Shown: positions 53,397 to 61,193 of the stretch, piece by piece
Numbering within the stretch: the first letter of the stretch is position 1
How the letters are laid out: the number at the start of each line of letters is the position of its first letter
NCBI GenBank assembly: GCA_942492855.1
Contig: OW818647.1
Coordinates: 372,001 to 436,000 of the forward strand
Source: G963677485 sp942492855
GTDB taxonomy: Bacteria; Armatimonadota; HRBIN16
Length of the DNA stretch: 64,000 bases
Direction of reading: 5' to 3'
Made by a program: the position numbers and the translations under genes
Notes under the pieces: generated by a model
Databases searched by the model: none
What the model was told of the DNA's origin: nothing
The model's input: only the letters and a program-made list of their open reading frames with translations

Positions 53397-53966
53397 ATGA
53401 AGGCTGTCATCATCGATGGAAATATGAACCCCTCCGCTGTGACGGGTGCCGTGGTAAACTGCCTGGAACCCCTGCTGGTGAGCGGCGGGTACCAGGTGAG
53501 CACTATCACGCTGCGTGAGATGACCGTGAATGCCTGCACGATGTGCCAACAGTGCTCCGTGACGGGCCAGTGGAACTGCACACACGGCGATGAGTGGCCA
53601 TCGATCGCACAGGGCGCGAAGTCGGCTGATCTGCTGTGTTTACTCTCGCCCATCAGCTTCGGCGGGCACTGCTCGTTGATGAAGAGCTTCCTGGACAGGC
53701 TGCTGTTCAATCTGTCACCCAACTATATGCGTCATCAAACCGCAGCCGCTCCGGGCCGAAGTTCACATAGCATCGCACGTATCTGCACTGTGGGGATGCT
53801 GTCTGGGGCTGACCCTGAGCAGGAGACGACCTTCACGGAGCTTTGCCGGAGGAACGGGCTGAGCTTTGGCTGCCTGCGTTGCAACTCCATCGTGTTGTGT
53901 GACCAGGCGCCTCAGCGCGCGATGCTCAAGCAAGTCCGGCAGTTGCTGGACGGGGTATTGGTATGA
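53397..53966 (+). CDS. flavodoxin-fold NAD(P)H-dependent oxidoreductase with Cys motif
   Basis: 189 residues from ATG 53397; the long open frame from 53247 overlaps the end of tgt and is not coding. It resembles iron-sulfur/multimeric flavodoxin relatives: MKAVIIDGNMNPSAVTGAVV, then CTMCQQCSVTGQWNC (about 45-59), and LLSPISFGGHCSLMKSFLDR. The Cys cluster may bind a cofactor or zinc. The start has only a weak ribosome site. It overlaps the next, related gene by four bases. Confidence 0.72.
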   Translation: MKAVIIDGNMNPSAVTGAVVNCLEPLLVSGGYQVSTITLREMTVNACTMCQQCSVTGQWNCTHGDEWPSIAQGAKSADLLCLLSPISFGGHCSLMKSFLDRLLFNLSPNYMRHQTAAAPGRSSHSIARICTVGMLSGADPEQETTFTELCRRNGLSFGCLRCNSIVLCDQAPQRAMLKQVRQLLDGVLV

Positions 53967-54604
53967 GTTTCCCCGATGCGCTGATAGTGGTGGGCAGCCC
54001 AAGGCCCGGCGGAGGCACGTCAGGCTCATTGGCTGCCGATTTAAGCCAGGGTCTGAGCCGCTACGGTCTGCGCTGTGAGACGGTGAATGTGGAGCAGGCG
54101 GTCAAGTTGATCTACGACCGTGAATCGACCCTCGAAATGCTGAACAAATGCCGGCTGCTGGTGTTTAGCTTCCCTACCTACACCGATGCTCCGCCAGCAA
54201 TTATGATGCGGTTGATGGAGATCATCGCCAGCCGCCGTGCTGATGGCAGCTACACCGGCCAGCCCGATTTTGCCGCGATTGCGAATGGCGGATTTCCTGA
54301 GGCGGCACATAACGCCATCAGCTTACGGATCTGCCGTTGTTTTGCTGGTCAGGCCGGGTTGAACTGGCTGGGCGGGTTGAGTATGCCCGAGGGGCTGGCC
54401 ATCAACGGCATTCCGCTGGAGCAGTTGGGTCGTATGGCGCTGGGTGTGCGTAAGGCTTTGGCTCTGTCCAGCTTCGCGTTGGCGCGACGTCAGCCTATCC
54501 CCCCGCAGGCTATCGAGCTGATGGCCCGTCCCATGATCCCCCCGGCGGTCTATTCCCTGCTGGGCCGAATGGGCTGGCCGAAAAAGTCGCGGGGGCAAGT
54601 GTAG
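53963..54604 (+). CDS. flavodoxin-like protein, paralogue of the preceding gene
   Basis: 213 residues; ATG 53963 overlaps the previous stop. N-terminal VVGSPRPGGGTSGSLAADL matches the FMN phosphate loop of NADPH-dependent FMN reductases, and LLVFSFPTYTDAPPAIMMRLME matches the substrate/dimer helix. The Cys motif of its neighbour is missing, and the C-terminus is basic and hydrophobic (LSSFALARRQPIPPQAIEL, WPKKSRGQV). The pair could form a heterodimeric flavoprotein; the reaction is unknown. Confidence 0.68.
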   Translation: MSFPDALIVVGSPRPGGGTSGSLAADLSQGLSRYGLRCETVNVEQAVKLIYDRESTLEMLNKCRLLVFSFPTYTDAPPAIMMRLMEIIASRRADGSYTGQPDFAAIANGGFPEAAHNAISLRICRCFAGQAGLNWLGGLSMPEGLAINGIPLEQLGRMALGVRKALALSSFALARRQPIPPQAIELMARPMIPPAVYSLLGRMGWPKKSRGQV

Positions 54605-54778
54605 GTGCTGGGAGTTATCCTAGCGGGAGATGAGGCACGCTGATTAGGTCGCGGCAGACATCCTCCGGGCACCCACGAAGTGGGTACTTTCTTATAGCCA
54701 GCGGTAAGCGAAGCGCAACCCCTGGAAGAGGGGCCATTAGGCTTACCCCGAAGTGGGTCTCACCCTTTGTAACCGGGA

Positions 54779-54842
54779 ATTCGTGGATGACCCTTGTGGT
54801 CATCCGCCACGTTACGGATGACCACAAGGGTCATCCACGAAT
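54779..54842. repeat. perfect 28-bp inverted repeat
   Basis: Left arm 54779-54806 and right arm 54815-54842 are exact complements around an 8-base loop (arm begins ATTCGTGGATGACCCTTGTG). A related word, GGATGACCACAAAGATCATCC, occurs near 2163. Confidence 0.9.
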
Positions 54843-54924
54843 AACAGTAACTACGTTCCCCACATGCAACCGCCTGTAGATCACCGAACAATGCCCGCCC
54901 AATGTCCAGCCCTACCCCCCAATC

Positions 54925-54933
54925 TGCTATACT
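54925..54933 (+). promoter_or_regulatory. extended -10 promoter of dinB, near-leaderless
   Basis: TGC-TATACT with TATACT at 54928-54933; initiation would fall about three to four bases before GTG 54944. The same layout is seen at wecG. No LexA-type box could be recognised. Confidence 0.45.
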
Positions 54934-54943
54934 TGAACATATA

Positions 54944-56179
54944 GTGACCACCACAACCGATCTACGGAAGCGAACTACCTTGGAGAAACCTGAAAGAATC
55001 ATATTTCTGCTTGATATGGATGCGTTCTTTGCCAGCGTGGAGGAACGGGAAGACCCCGATCTCAAAGGGCATCCTGTCATCGTGGTTGGCAGCACCAGCA
55101 CCCGATCGGTCGTGTGTGCCGCGAACTACGAGGTGCGCAGATATGGGGTGCATTCCGCCATGGCCTACAGCCGGGCGATGCGCCTCTGCCCTCACGCCAA
55201 AGTGATCACCGCGCACCCGGATATCTACAGGGCGACCTCCCGACGCATCTTCGCGATATGCGAGACATTCACCGATCTGGTGGAGATATCGTCTATCGAC
55301 GAGTGCTACCTGGACATGGCTCCCACCGCGGAGCGGTTCGGCGGGGCCGTTGAGGCCGCCCGGGCACTCAAGAACCGCATCCGCAACGAAGAAGGGCTCA
55401 CCTGCACCATTGGCATCGCTCCAAACAAGATGCTGGCCAAACTGGCCGCCGGCATGAAGAAGCCGGATGGGCTGTTTCAGATCACCTCGCAGGACGTCCC
55501 CCGCCTGCTCGCGGAGCTGCCCGTGGGTGAAATTAACGGAATCGGCGACAAAACCGCAGAGAAACTGAAGTCTATCGGCGTGACCACCGCAGGGTCACTC
55601 GCCACCATTGACAGATCGGTGCTGTGCAGGATGTTCGGGAAAATCGGCGACTGGCTGGCAGACGTCAGCCGCGGCATAGACCATTCTCCAGTCGTGCCCT
55701 ACTACAACAGCCCGCCCCCCAAATCGGTCAGCAACGAGCAGACGCTTGAGAGCAACACGCACGACATGGAGCTGCTCAGGCGCACTTTACGCTCCCTGTC
55801 TGAGCAGGTGGCCAGCAGTCTGCGTAAGAGCGGGTTGTCCGCGAAAACCGTGGGACTGACGCTGCGCTACAGCAACTTCGAAAGAATCACCCGCAGCAAG
55901 ACGCTCAATGACACCACGGATGACGGGCTCTTGATCTACCAGTCGATACTGCCCTTGCTGGATGCCGCAATGAAGGGTTCCAAGTCGGTGCGTTTGATTG
56001 GGGTGTTCACGGGGAACCTCACCCAGGGAGCCACACAGCAGGGTCTGTTTGACAACCCCAAACTAAAATGCCTCACCGAGGCCGTGGATGCCATGAATGA
56101 CAAGCTGGGCAAACTCGCCGTGAAACCCGCCTCCCTGGTAAACATCGACCATGACGACCACATCACATTCAAGGGGTGA
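54944..56179 (+). CDS. dinB: DNA polymerase IV (Y-family)
   Basis: 411 residues from GTG 54944; ATG 54902 would add 14 residues but lies upstream of the predicted promoter. It performs error-prone translesion synthesis. Catalytic signatures: LLDMDAFFASVE with the metal-binding Asp, VVCAANYEVRRYGVHSAM, the SSIDECYLDM motif with Asp-Glu, GIAPNKMLAKLAAGMKKPDG, the HhH region INGIGDKTAEKLKSIGV, and the little-finger domain SVSNEQTLESNTHD. The C-terminus lacks an obvious clamp-binding QLxLF motif; QQGLFDNP near the end (about 365-385) may replace it. Confidence 0.95.
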   Translation: MTTTTDLRKRTTLEKPERIIFLLDMDAFFASVEEREDPDLKGHPVIVVGSTSTRSVVCAANYEVRRYGVHSAMAYSRAMRLCPHAKVITAHPDIYRATSRRIFAICETFTDLVEISSIDECYLDMAPTAERFGGAVEAARALKNRIRNEEGLTCTIGIAPNKMLAKLAAGMKKPDGLFQITSQDVPRLLAELPVGEINGIGDKTAEKLKSIGVTTAGSLATIDRSVLCRMFGKIGDWLADVSRGIDHSPVVPYYNSPPPKSVSNEQTLESNTHDMELLRRTLRSLSEQVASSLRKSGLSAKTVGLTLRYSNFERITRSKTLNDTTDDGLLIYQSILPLLDAAMKGSKSVRLIGVFTGNLTQGATQQGLFDNPKLKCLTEAVDAMNDKLGKLAVKPASLVNIDHDDHITFKG

Positions 56180-56237
56180 GGGCTATTGTCTGAACCACGG
56201 ATTACACGGATGATACGGATAGGTTAGGATGGAGAGG

Positions 56238-56265
56238 GAGGCCAATCAAGCGGTTGGCGTTCCCA
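56238..56265. repeat. dispersed GAGGCCAAT repeat entering the higA 3' end
   Basis: The block GGGAGGCCAATCAAGCGG..GGCGTTCCCA matches the copies at 44341 and 56804. It includes the last codons and the stop of the antitoxin gene. Confidence 0.75.
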
Positions 56266-56584
56266 CGGTATTCCCTTTTGCGTCTATGCTCCTCTGCGTC
56301 TTTGCGTTGATATCCGCTTCATTTTGTTTCTGACGAGTCAGATTTAGCTGATAATGTGCCTCGAGATTCACCCAAAACTCGGCCGATGTGCCAAACACCT
56401 CAGCAAATGCCAGTGCTGTTTGTGGCGTAATTTGCTTAGTGCCCTTAATGATCTGGTTGATCGCTTGCACAGGACGTCCGATAAGAGTAGCCAAGTGTCT
56501 TTGTGTCCATCCGCGAGCTTCCAGTTCGCGCGCTACGATACGTCCTGGTGGTGTTATTTGTGCGGGTGCCCGATGTAGTGTCAT
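56246..56584 (-). CDS. higA: HigA-family antitoxin (XRE helix-turn-helix)
   Basis: 112 residues from ATG 56584 with GGGAGG seven bases upstream. The HigA/VapI pattern is clear: PPGRIVARELEARGWTQRHLATLIGRPVQAINQIIKG (helix-turn-helix, about 12-48) and the conserved C-terminal block LAFAEVFGTSAEFWVNLEAHYQLNL. In complete systems it neutralises a HigB ribosome-dependent RNase and represses the pair. No intact toxin gene precedes it, only a short remnant. Its last about 25 residues (NAKTQRSIDAKG...) are encoded by dispersed-repeat DNA. Confidence 0.86.
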   Translation of the reverse strand: MTLHRAPAQITPPGRIVARELEARGWTQRHLATLIGRPVQAINQIIKGTKQITPQTALAFAEVFGTSAEFWVNLEAHYQLNLTRQKQNEADINAKTQRSIDAKGNTVGTPTA

Positions 56585-56603
56585 TTCATGCCTCCCATCG
56601 TCG

Positions 56604-56696
56604 CTAATAGTAATCCTCGATGCTAATAATGAGCAGATACTGCCCGAATTCGTCACGTTCTTTCGTCAAGACTAGTCTGAATTCAGTATACAGAGT
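56604..56696 (-). pseudogene. possible remnant of the antitoxin's upstream partner
   Basis: On the minus strand just before higA, a frame of about 30 codons runs from a TGA to a TAG, reading VLTKERDEFGQYLLIISIEDYY at its end. There is no start codon. The IEDYY ending recalls the C-terminus of HigB-like toxins (IVDYH). The stop lies 19 bases before the antitoxin ATG, the usual toxin-antitoxin spacing. Confidence 0.35.
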
Positions 56697-57067
56697 TCAC
56701 AGAATGGAAATCCTCTTTGCGCCTTTGCTGTGAAATCTCTTCCTACCTACACATCAGACCTCGCCCGTTTGTTGTCTGAACCACGGATGGGCTCGGATGG
56801 AGAGGGAGGCCAATCAGGCGATTGGCGTTCCCAGGGGAATGCCTCCCTTCGCGCCTTCGCGTCCTCGAGTGAGACCATATCAATCTGTGTCATCTGTGTA
56901 ATCTGTGGATAAACCTTGCCCTCGCGCCTTCGCGTCTTCGCGTGAGATCGCATCTCCCCCACCCTCGCGACGAAACGGTTTGTAGGATAATATGAGTATA
57001 GGATATTCAGGGTGCGACGACACCAGCGTTGGTGATCGAAACTAACACCCACAGGGGAGGCTCGGCG
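56697..57067. repeat. dispersed housekeeping repeats, no gene
   Basis: Contains CCACGGATGG (56781), the GAGGCCAAT block (56804-56836), CTTCGCGCCTTCGCGTCC (about 56848), TGTGTCATCTGTGTAATCTGTGG (two-part word near 56886-56909) and CTTCGCGTCTTCGCGTGAGA (56928-56947). These are words of a kind often seen scattered through environmental genomes. The GGGGAGG ribosome site of the next gene is at 57054-57060. Confidence 0.75.
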
Positions 57068-58030
57068 ATGGGATTTGCACGCGCTTACATCAAGTCTATG
57101 CGGCTGTACTACGCCTTTATCACGGGCATAGCGGGCTGGGTTGGGGTCTCGTTCTATCATTGGCTGATGCCGGGGCATGTAGACTACACCCGCAGCACCA
57201 TCATCCTGGTGATGCTCTTCCTAAGCTGGGGCATCAACCAGATATTCAACGACTACCTGGGTCTGCCCGAAGACCGCATCAACGCACCAAACAGGCCGAT
57301 GGTGACCGGTGAGCTGAACGCGAAGCCCGCGTTGTGGCTCTCGTCAGTATTGCTGCTGGGAGTGCTGGCGATATCCTATGCCCTCAACCCGCTGTCGATG
57401 ATTCCGGTGGTTGTCGGTGTGCTGCTGAACATTATCTACGAATACGCCAAGGCCTGGTCGCTGATCGGCAATGTGGTGTTCGGGCTCTCGATTTCGATGT
57501 GTTCGCTGTATGGATTTTTCGCGGCAGGCCCGACCCCTGACCCTATCTTCACACCAAACCGCGTCAGCGTGCTGATCCTGGTGGCGATGCTGAATGGACT
57601 GATGACCTATTTCACCTACTTCAAGGACTACTACGGCGACAAATCCGCCGGCAAGCGCACCTTCATCGTGAAGCACGGCTTGAAGACAGCCCGCAAAGTA
57701 GGCGTGATCGGCGCGTTCCTGCCTACGGTGACTTTCCTGTTGATGCTGTCCATCGGCATGATGACCGCCAAAGATATTCTCTATATGCAGCAGTTTGTGT
57801 ATTGCGGCCTGATGACCTTGTTCCTGCAGGTCTGGACGGCGGTATTATACTATCGCAGCCCTGTGGGAGAGCCGACCTATTTCAGCCTGGTCACGAACAT
57901 CCGTGCGTGCGTGGCGGGCATGGTTACCCTGATCGCCATCTTTAACGGCACTCTGGCGCTGTATCTGCTCTCCGCAAGCTACATCTTCATCGGGTTCCTG
58001 TTCGACCTATACAAGGACGCGAAGTCATGA
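57068..58030 (+). CDS. UbiA-family prenyltransferase
   Basis: 320 residues from ATG 57068 with GGGGAGG upstream. The family attaches a polyprenyl chain to an aromatic or polyol acceptor in the membrane, with Mg2+ held by two Asp motifs. Motif 1: NQIFNDYLGLPEDR (Asn57, Asp62, Asp69). Motif 2: YFKDYYGDKSAGKRT. About eight to nine membrane helices. Directly downstream lie a radical SAM protein and a lipid kinase, so a lipid or prenylated headgroup is more likely than a quinone; but UbiA members of menaquinone and ether-lipid pathways cannot be excluded. First gene of a tightly overlapping operon. Confidence 0.88.
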   Translation: MGFARAYIKSMRLYYAFITGIAGWVGVSFYHWLMPGHVDYTRSTIILVMLFLSWGINQIFNDYLGLPEDRINAPNRPMVTGELNAKPALWLSSVLLLGVLAISYALNPLSMIPVVVGVLLNIIYEYAKAWSLIGNVVFGLSISMCSLYGFFAAGPTPDPIFTPNRVSVLILVAMLNGLMTYFTYFKDYYGDKSAGKRTFIVKHGLKTARKVGVIGAFLPTVTFLLMLSIGMMTAKDILYMQQFVYCGLMTLFLQVWTAVLYYRSPVGEPTYFSLVTNIRACVAGMVTLIAIFNGTLALYLLSASYIFIGFLFDLYKDAKS

Positions 58031-59309
58031 GCCATTACGTCACAGGTATCAAGAAGCAACTGATCTACACTGCCATCGCGCTTCGTGTGGCGGTGAGATA
58101 CGCCCTGCGGCCCAGGCTGTTCGGATGGTCACCGGTGGCGTATGTGCGGTTCCTCACGCGGGCATCGGTGTTGCTGCACGCGTTCCGCCACAACAAGCTC
58201 GTACGGGTTCGCACAGGCTACAAGCTACACCTTTATCTGCCGGCGTTCCCCACGCCCGCATTCTTCTACGCGATCGAAAGCAAACTGATTCGCACTCCAG
58301 CTCGAGCCACCACCGTGGTCTACTCGATGACAAAGTGTGTACGTACCACTGTGAGCACTGTTATCAGCGCAGGGATGGCGGACCGGACCTGGACGAGGGG
58401 CTGCTGATCCGCACGGCCCAAACCATTCAAGAGAATGGAGTGGCGATGTTCGACATCGAGGGTGGCGAACCGCTCATCCGCTATGACCGTCTTTTAAGGC
58501 TGGTTCAGGCGCTTGACAGCCGCTCGGAGATATGGATCAACACCGTCGGGGTAGGAATGACAGCCCGAATGCTGACGGTGCTGAAAGAGGCAGGGCTGTT
58601 CGGGCTGATGGTCTCCGTACACTCACCGGATGCTGCTATACATGACGCCTTTACCGGGGTGCCGGGTTCCTTTGATGTGGCTTGCCAAGCGTTAAGGCTC
58701 TGTCGCGAGACCGGCGTGGCCAGCAGCGTGAACTGCGTGCTGTCGGAGGCCGACGTGCGCAGCGACGGGTTGTCCAGGTTGATGGATTTAGCCAGGGAGC
58801 TGGATGCCGACTATGTGCAGTTGATCCACCCCAAACCGGCGGGCAAGTGGCTGGGTAAACAGACCGAGATGCTGCTGGACCCTGAGCTCATCGCGTTGAT
58901 CCGTCAGGAGCATATCCGCTACAACAGCTCCGCGATGCACGACTACCCCTCACTCGCGGCGCAGGTGTTCGAGGAGTCGGAGACCATGCTGGGATGCACC
59001 TGCGGGGGCATCGACCGGTTCTACGTGAACGCCACAGGCGAGGTGCAGCCCTGCGAATTCCTGAACCTGTCGTTCGGCAATGTGCAGGATGAGCCGTTTG
59101 ATGAGATATACACCCGCATGCGAAGCTTCTTCCAGACACCCGGCTGCAACTGGCTCTGCTGCACCCAGGCGCAGGCGATCGATGAGCTGTTCCGACAGAA
59201 CGGCCTGCGCCGCACGCCTCTGACCCCCGAGCTCACGCTGCAACTAATGCAGAACCTCGACCCGGGCAAGCCGACGCCGTTATACAAAAAGCTGGGCATC
59301 TATAAGTGA
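58027..59309 (+). pseudogene. radical SAM / SPASM protein, interrupted by a frameshift
   Basis: Two overlapping frames make one protein of about 427 residues. The first starts at ATG 58027 (ATGA overlap with UbiA) and is protein-like to VVYSMTK; the second continues from about 58335 with VCTYHCEHCYQ, the radical SAM CxxxCxxC iron-sulfur site (Cys codons 58338, 58350, 58359), then GGEPLIRYDRLL. A C-terminal SPASM-like cluster CTCGGIDRFYVNATGEVQPCEF..CNWLCC follows. Joining needs a -1 shift at about 58333-58336, equal to one lost G after ACAAAG. It may be a sequencing error, a true mutation or a programmed shift. The enzyme would make a radical-based modification of a lipid or its precursor. 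Confidence 0.8.
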
Positions 59310-60223
59310 GCTATTTGTTAATCATGAACCCGGGCTCACGCTCCGGCAAAGGCCAAAGGTTGTGGCAGCATTGGGAAACCGCGCTGCAGGCGGCTGGGGT
59401 TGAGTATACCTGCGCATATACGAATGGTATCGGCCATGCGGTGAGCCTCGCTCGCGAATCCCAGGCCAGCACCGTGGTGGCGGTCGGGGGAGACGGCACC
59501 ATCAACGAGGTGCTGGATGGGGTCATGCAGTCGGACAACCCGGAGCTTCAGATGGGGGTGCTCTATTCGGGCACCAGTCCCGACTTCTGCCGGTTTCACG
59601 GCATCTCCATCGAGCCTCAGAGAGCGGTGGTGGCATTGCTCGCTGGCCAAGTCCGAAAGGTGGATGTGGCGCGGATCGAGTATCACGATGTTGATGGCAA
59701 GGCGGTCACAGCCCATTTTGGATGCAGTTGCAACATCGGGATGGGTGCCTCAGTGGCCAGGTATGCCAACAAGTGGCGTCGATACCTCGGCGACATCCTG
59801 GGCACAGGCGCGGCGGTGATCCGCACCATCGCCACGAATGCCCGCCAGGATATCGAGCTGGAAATTGATGGTGTGCATCAGCAGCTTCACGCTGTCAACC
59901 ACCTGACCATCGCCAAGAACCTGTATATCGCCTCCGGGCTGAAGGTGGATGTCGATCTCAAGCCGGATGACGGGAAGCTGGTGCTGATCGGCATCCACGG
60001 CAAGAGCCGTCTTGGGATACTCGGCATGGTGCCCAGTTTCTACTCCGGATCCGTGACTAATGCCAAAGGGGTGATCCTCACCGAGGCACGCAGTGTATGC
60101 ATCCGTGCGAAGGGAACGCAGGAGATCGAGTTTGATGGTGACCCGCGCGGCTACCTGCCCGTTCAGATCACGCTGATCCCCAAAGCATTGAACCTAGTAG
60201 GAGGCCAGGATGAACGAAGCTGA
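59306..60223 (+). CDS. diacylglycerol-kinase-family lipid kinase
   Basis: 305 residues; GTG 59306 overlaps the previous stop by four bases. The DAGK catalytic domain is complete: LLIMNPGSRSGKG at the start, VVAVGGDGTINEVLDGV (GGDGT at 61-65), and LYSGTSPDFCRFHGI, where the usual GTGND is changed to GTSPD. Members phosphorylate diacylglycerol, sphingosine or related lipid alcohols at the inner membrane face. Its place between a radical SAM protein and an alpha-oxoamine synthase suggests the substrate is the lipid product of this operon. Confidence 0.88.
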   Translation: MSYLLIMNPGSRSGKGQRLWQHWETALQAAGVEYTCAYTNGIGHAVSLARESQASTVVAVGGDGTINEVLDGVMQSDNPELQMGVLYSGTSPDFCRFHGISIEPQRAVVALLAGQVRKVDVARIEYHDVDGKAVTAHFGCSCNIGMGASVARYANKWRRYLGDILGTGAAVIRTIATNARQDIELEIDGVHQQLHAVNHLTIAKNLYIASGLKVDVDLKPDDGKLVLIGIHGKSRLGILGMVPSFYSGSVTNAKGVILTEARSVCIRAKGTQEIEFDGDPRGYLPVQITLIPKALNLVGGQDERS

Positions 60224-61193
60224 GATCATCCGTTGTTTCGCGTCTGCGTTTACTCGAAGCCCGCTGCAGCGTAACGGCCTGTTCGAGTGCGATGCGGAGA
60301 TCATCAGTATCGGCGATCAGTTATGGGCACTGACCATGGACGAGTTCACACCCGATGAGGACCTGTTCAGCTCCGAATGCCCGCAAACGCTCGGGGTGAA
60401 CCTGGCGGTGGCGACCATCAGCGACCTGCTCGCGGCCGGTGCCACGCCGGCCTGGTTTATGCACGCCGTTTCGCTGCCGAAGTCGGTAGATAATAACTTC
60501 GTGGCGGGCCTCGCAGAGGGTATCAGCCGCGTGCTGCGTGAAGCGGGATGCCAGCTCTGCGGAGGGGATATCGGCTGCGCGGACACATGGCGCTATTGCG
60601 GCCATGCGATGGGTCCCGTGCCAGGCAACCGGCCTCTGACGCGTATTCTGCCCATCGCCCACCAAAGGCTGTGGGTGACTGGTCAGCTTGGCGATGCCAA
60701 TCTGGCGGCCCTCACGGGCTCACCAACCCCCAGCTTCGAGTTGCGGCTAGCCGAATCTTTGGCGTTCCGGGAGCTGGCGACCGGCTGCATCGACACCAGC
60801 GGAGGCTTCTTTGATGCGTTGTGGACGCTGCACTCGCTGAACCCCACTTTGGCTTTTGAGATCGAGCTTGACGCCCTGCCGCTGGCTTCAGGACTCGTCG
60901 AGGCTGTATGTGAGCTAGGGTTTCCGACCGAGGCGGCATTGCTGGGTGGTGCCGGAGAGTATGAGCTGCTGTTCGCGATGCCCTCGGAGCTCACTCTGCC
61001 CGAGGGTGTGGCGAGCTGTGTCGGCACCATAAGGCCCGATGACCAAGCTGGAATCCACCTCAAGCGCGAAGGCACCCTGCTCAACGTGATTGACACACCG
61101 CCACCCTGCCCGCGCGATGCCGCCACGGTGGCCCAACACGTCCAAGAGGTGATGCAGATGGCGCATCGGCTGTTCGGAAAGACCGCCCGATGA
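60210..61193 (+). CDS. ThiL/AIR-synthase-like ATP-binding protein
   Basis: 327 residues; ATG 60210 with AGGAGG upstream, overlapping the kinase by 14 bases. AIR-synthase-superfamily pattern: IISIGDQLWALTMDEFTPDEDLF, LGVNLAVATISDLLAAGATP (ThiL-like NLSDLAAMGA), CGGDIGCADTWRYCGHAMG and GGAGEYELLFAMP, matching the GGEDYELLF of thiamine-monophosphate kinase. The acidic ATP-Mg residues seem only partly kept. It sits in a lipid-like operon far from thiamine genes, so it is probably a kinase or synthetase with another substrate. N-terminal and C-terminal AIRS domains are both present. Confidence 0.78.
   Translation: MNEAEIIRCFASAFTRSPLQRNGLFECDAEIISIGDQLWALTMDEFTPDEDLFSSECPQTLGVNLAVATISDLLAAGATPAWFMHAVSLPKSVDNNFVAGLAEGISRVLREAGCQLCGGDIGCADTWRYCGHAMGPVPGNRPLTRILPIAHQRLWVTGQLGDANLAALTGSPTPSFELRLAESLAFRELATGCIDTSGGFFDALWTLHSLNPTLAFEIELDALPLASGLVEAVCELGFPTEAALLGGAGEYELLFAMPSELTLPEGVASCVGTIRPDDQAGIHLKREGTLLNVIDTPPPCPRDAATVAQHVQEVMQMAHRLFGKTAR

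Larger units (their letters stand above)
54605..54943. other. intergenic region with long hairpin
   Basis: Short repeats CCACGAAGTGGGTACTT and CCCCGAAGTGGGTCTC (about 54672 and 54748), a 28-bp perfect inverted repeat at 54779-54842, then the dinB promoter. No gene seen. Confidence 0.6.
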
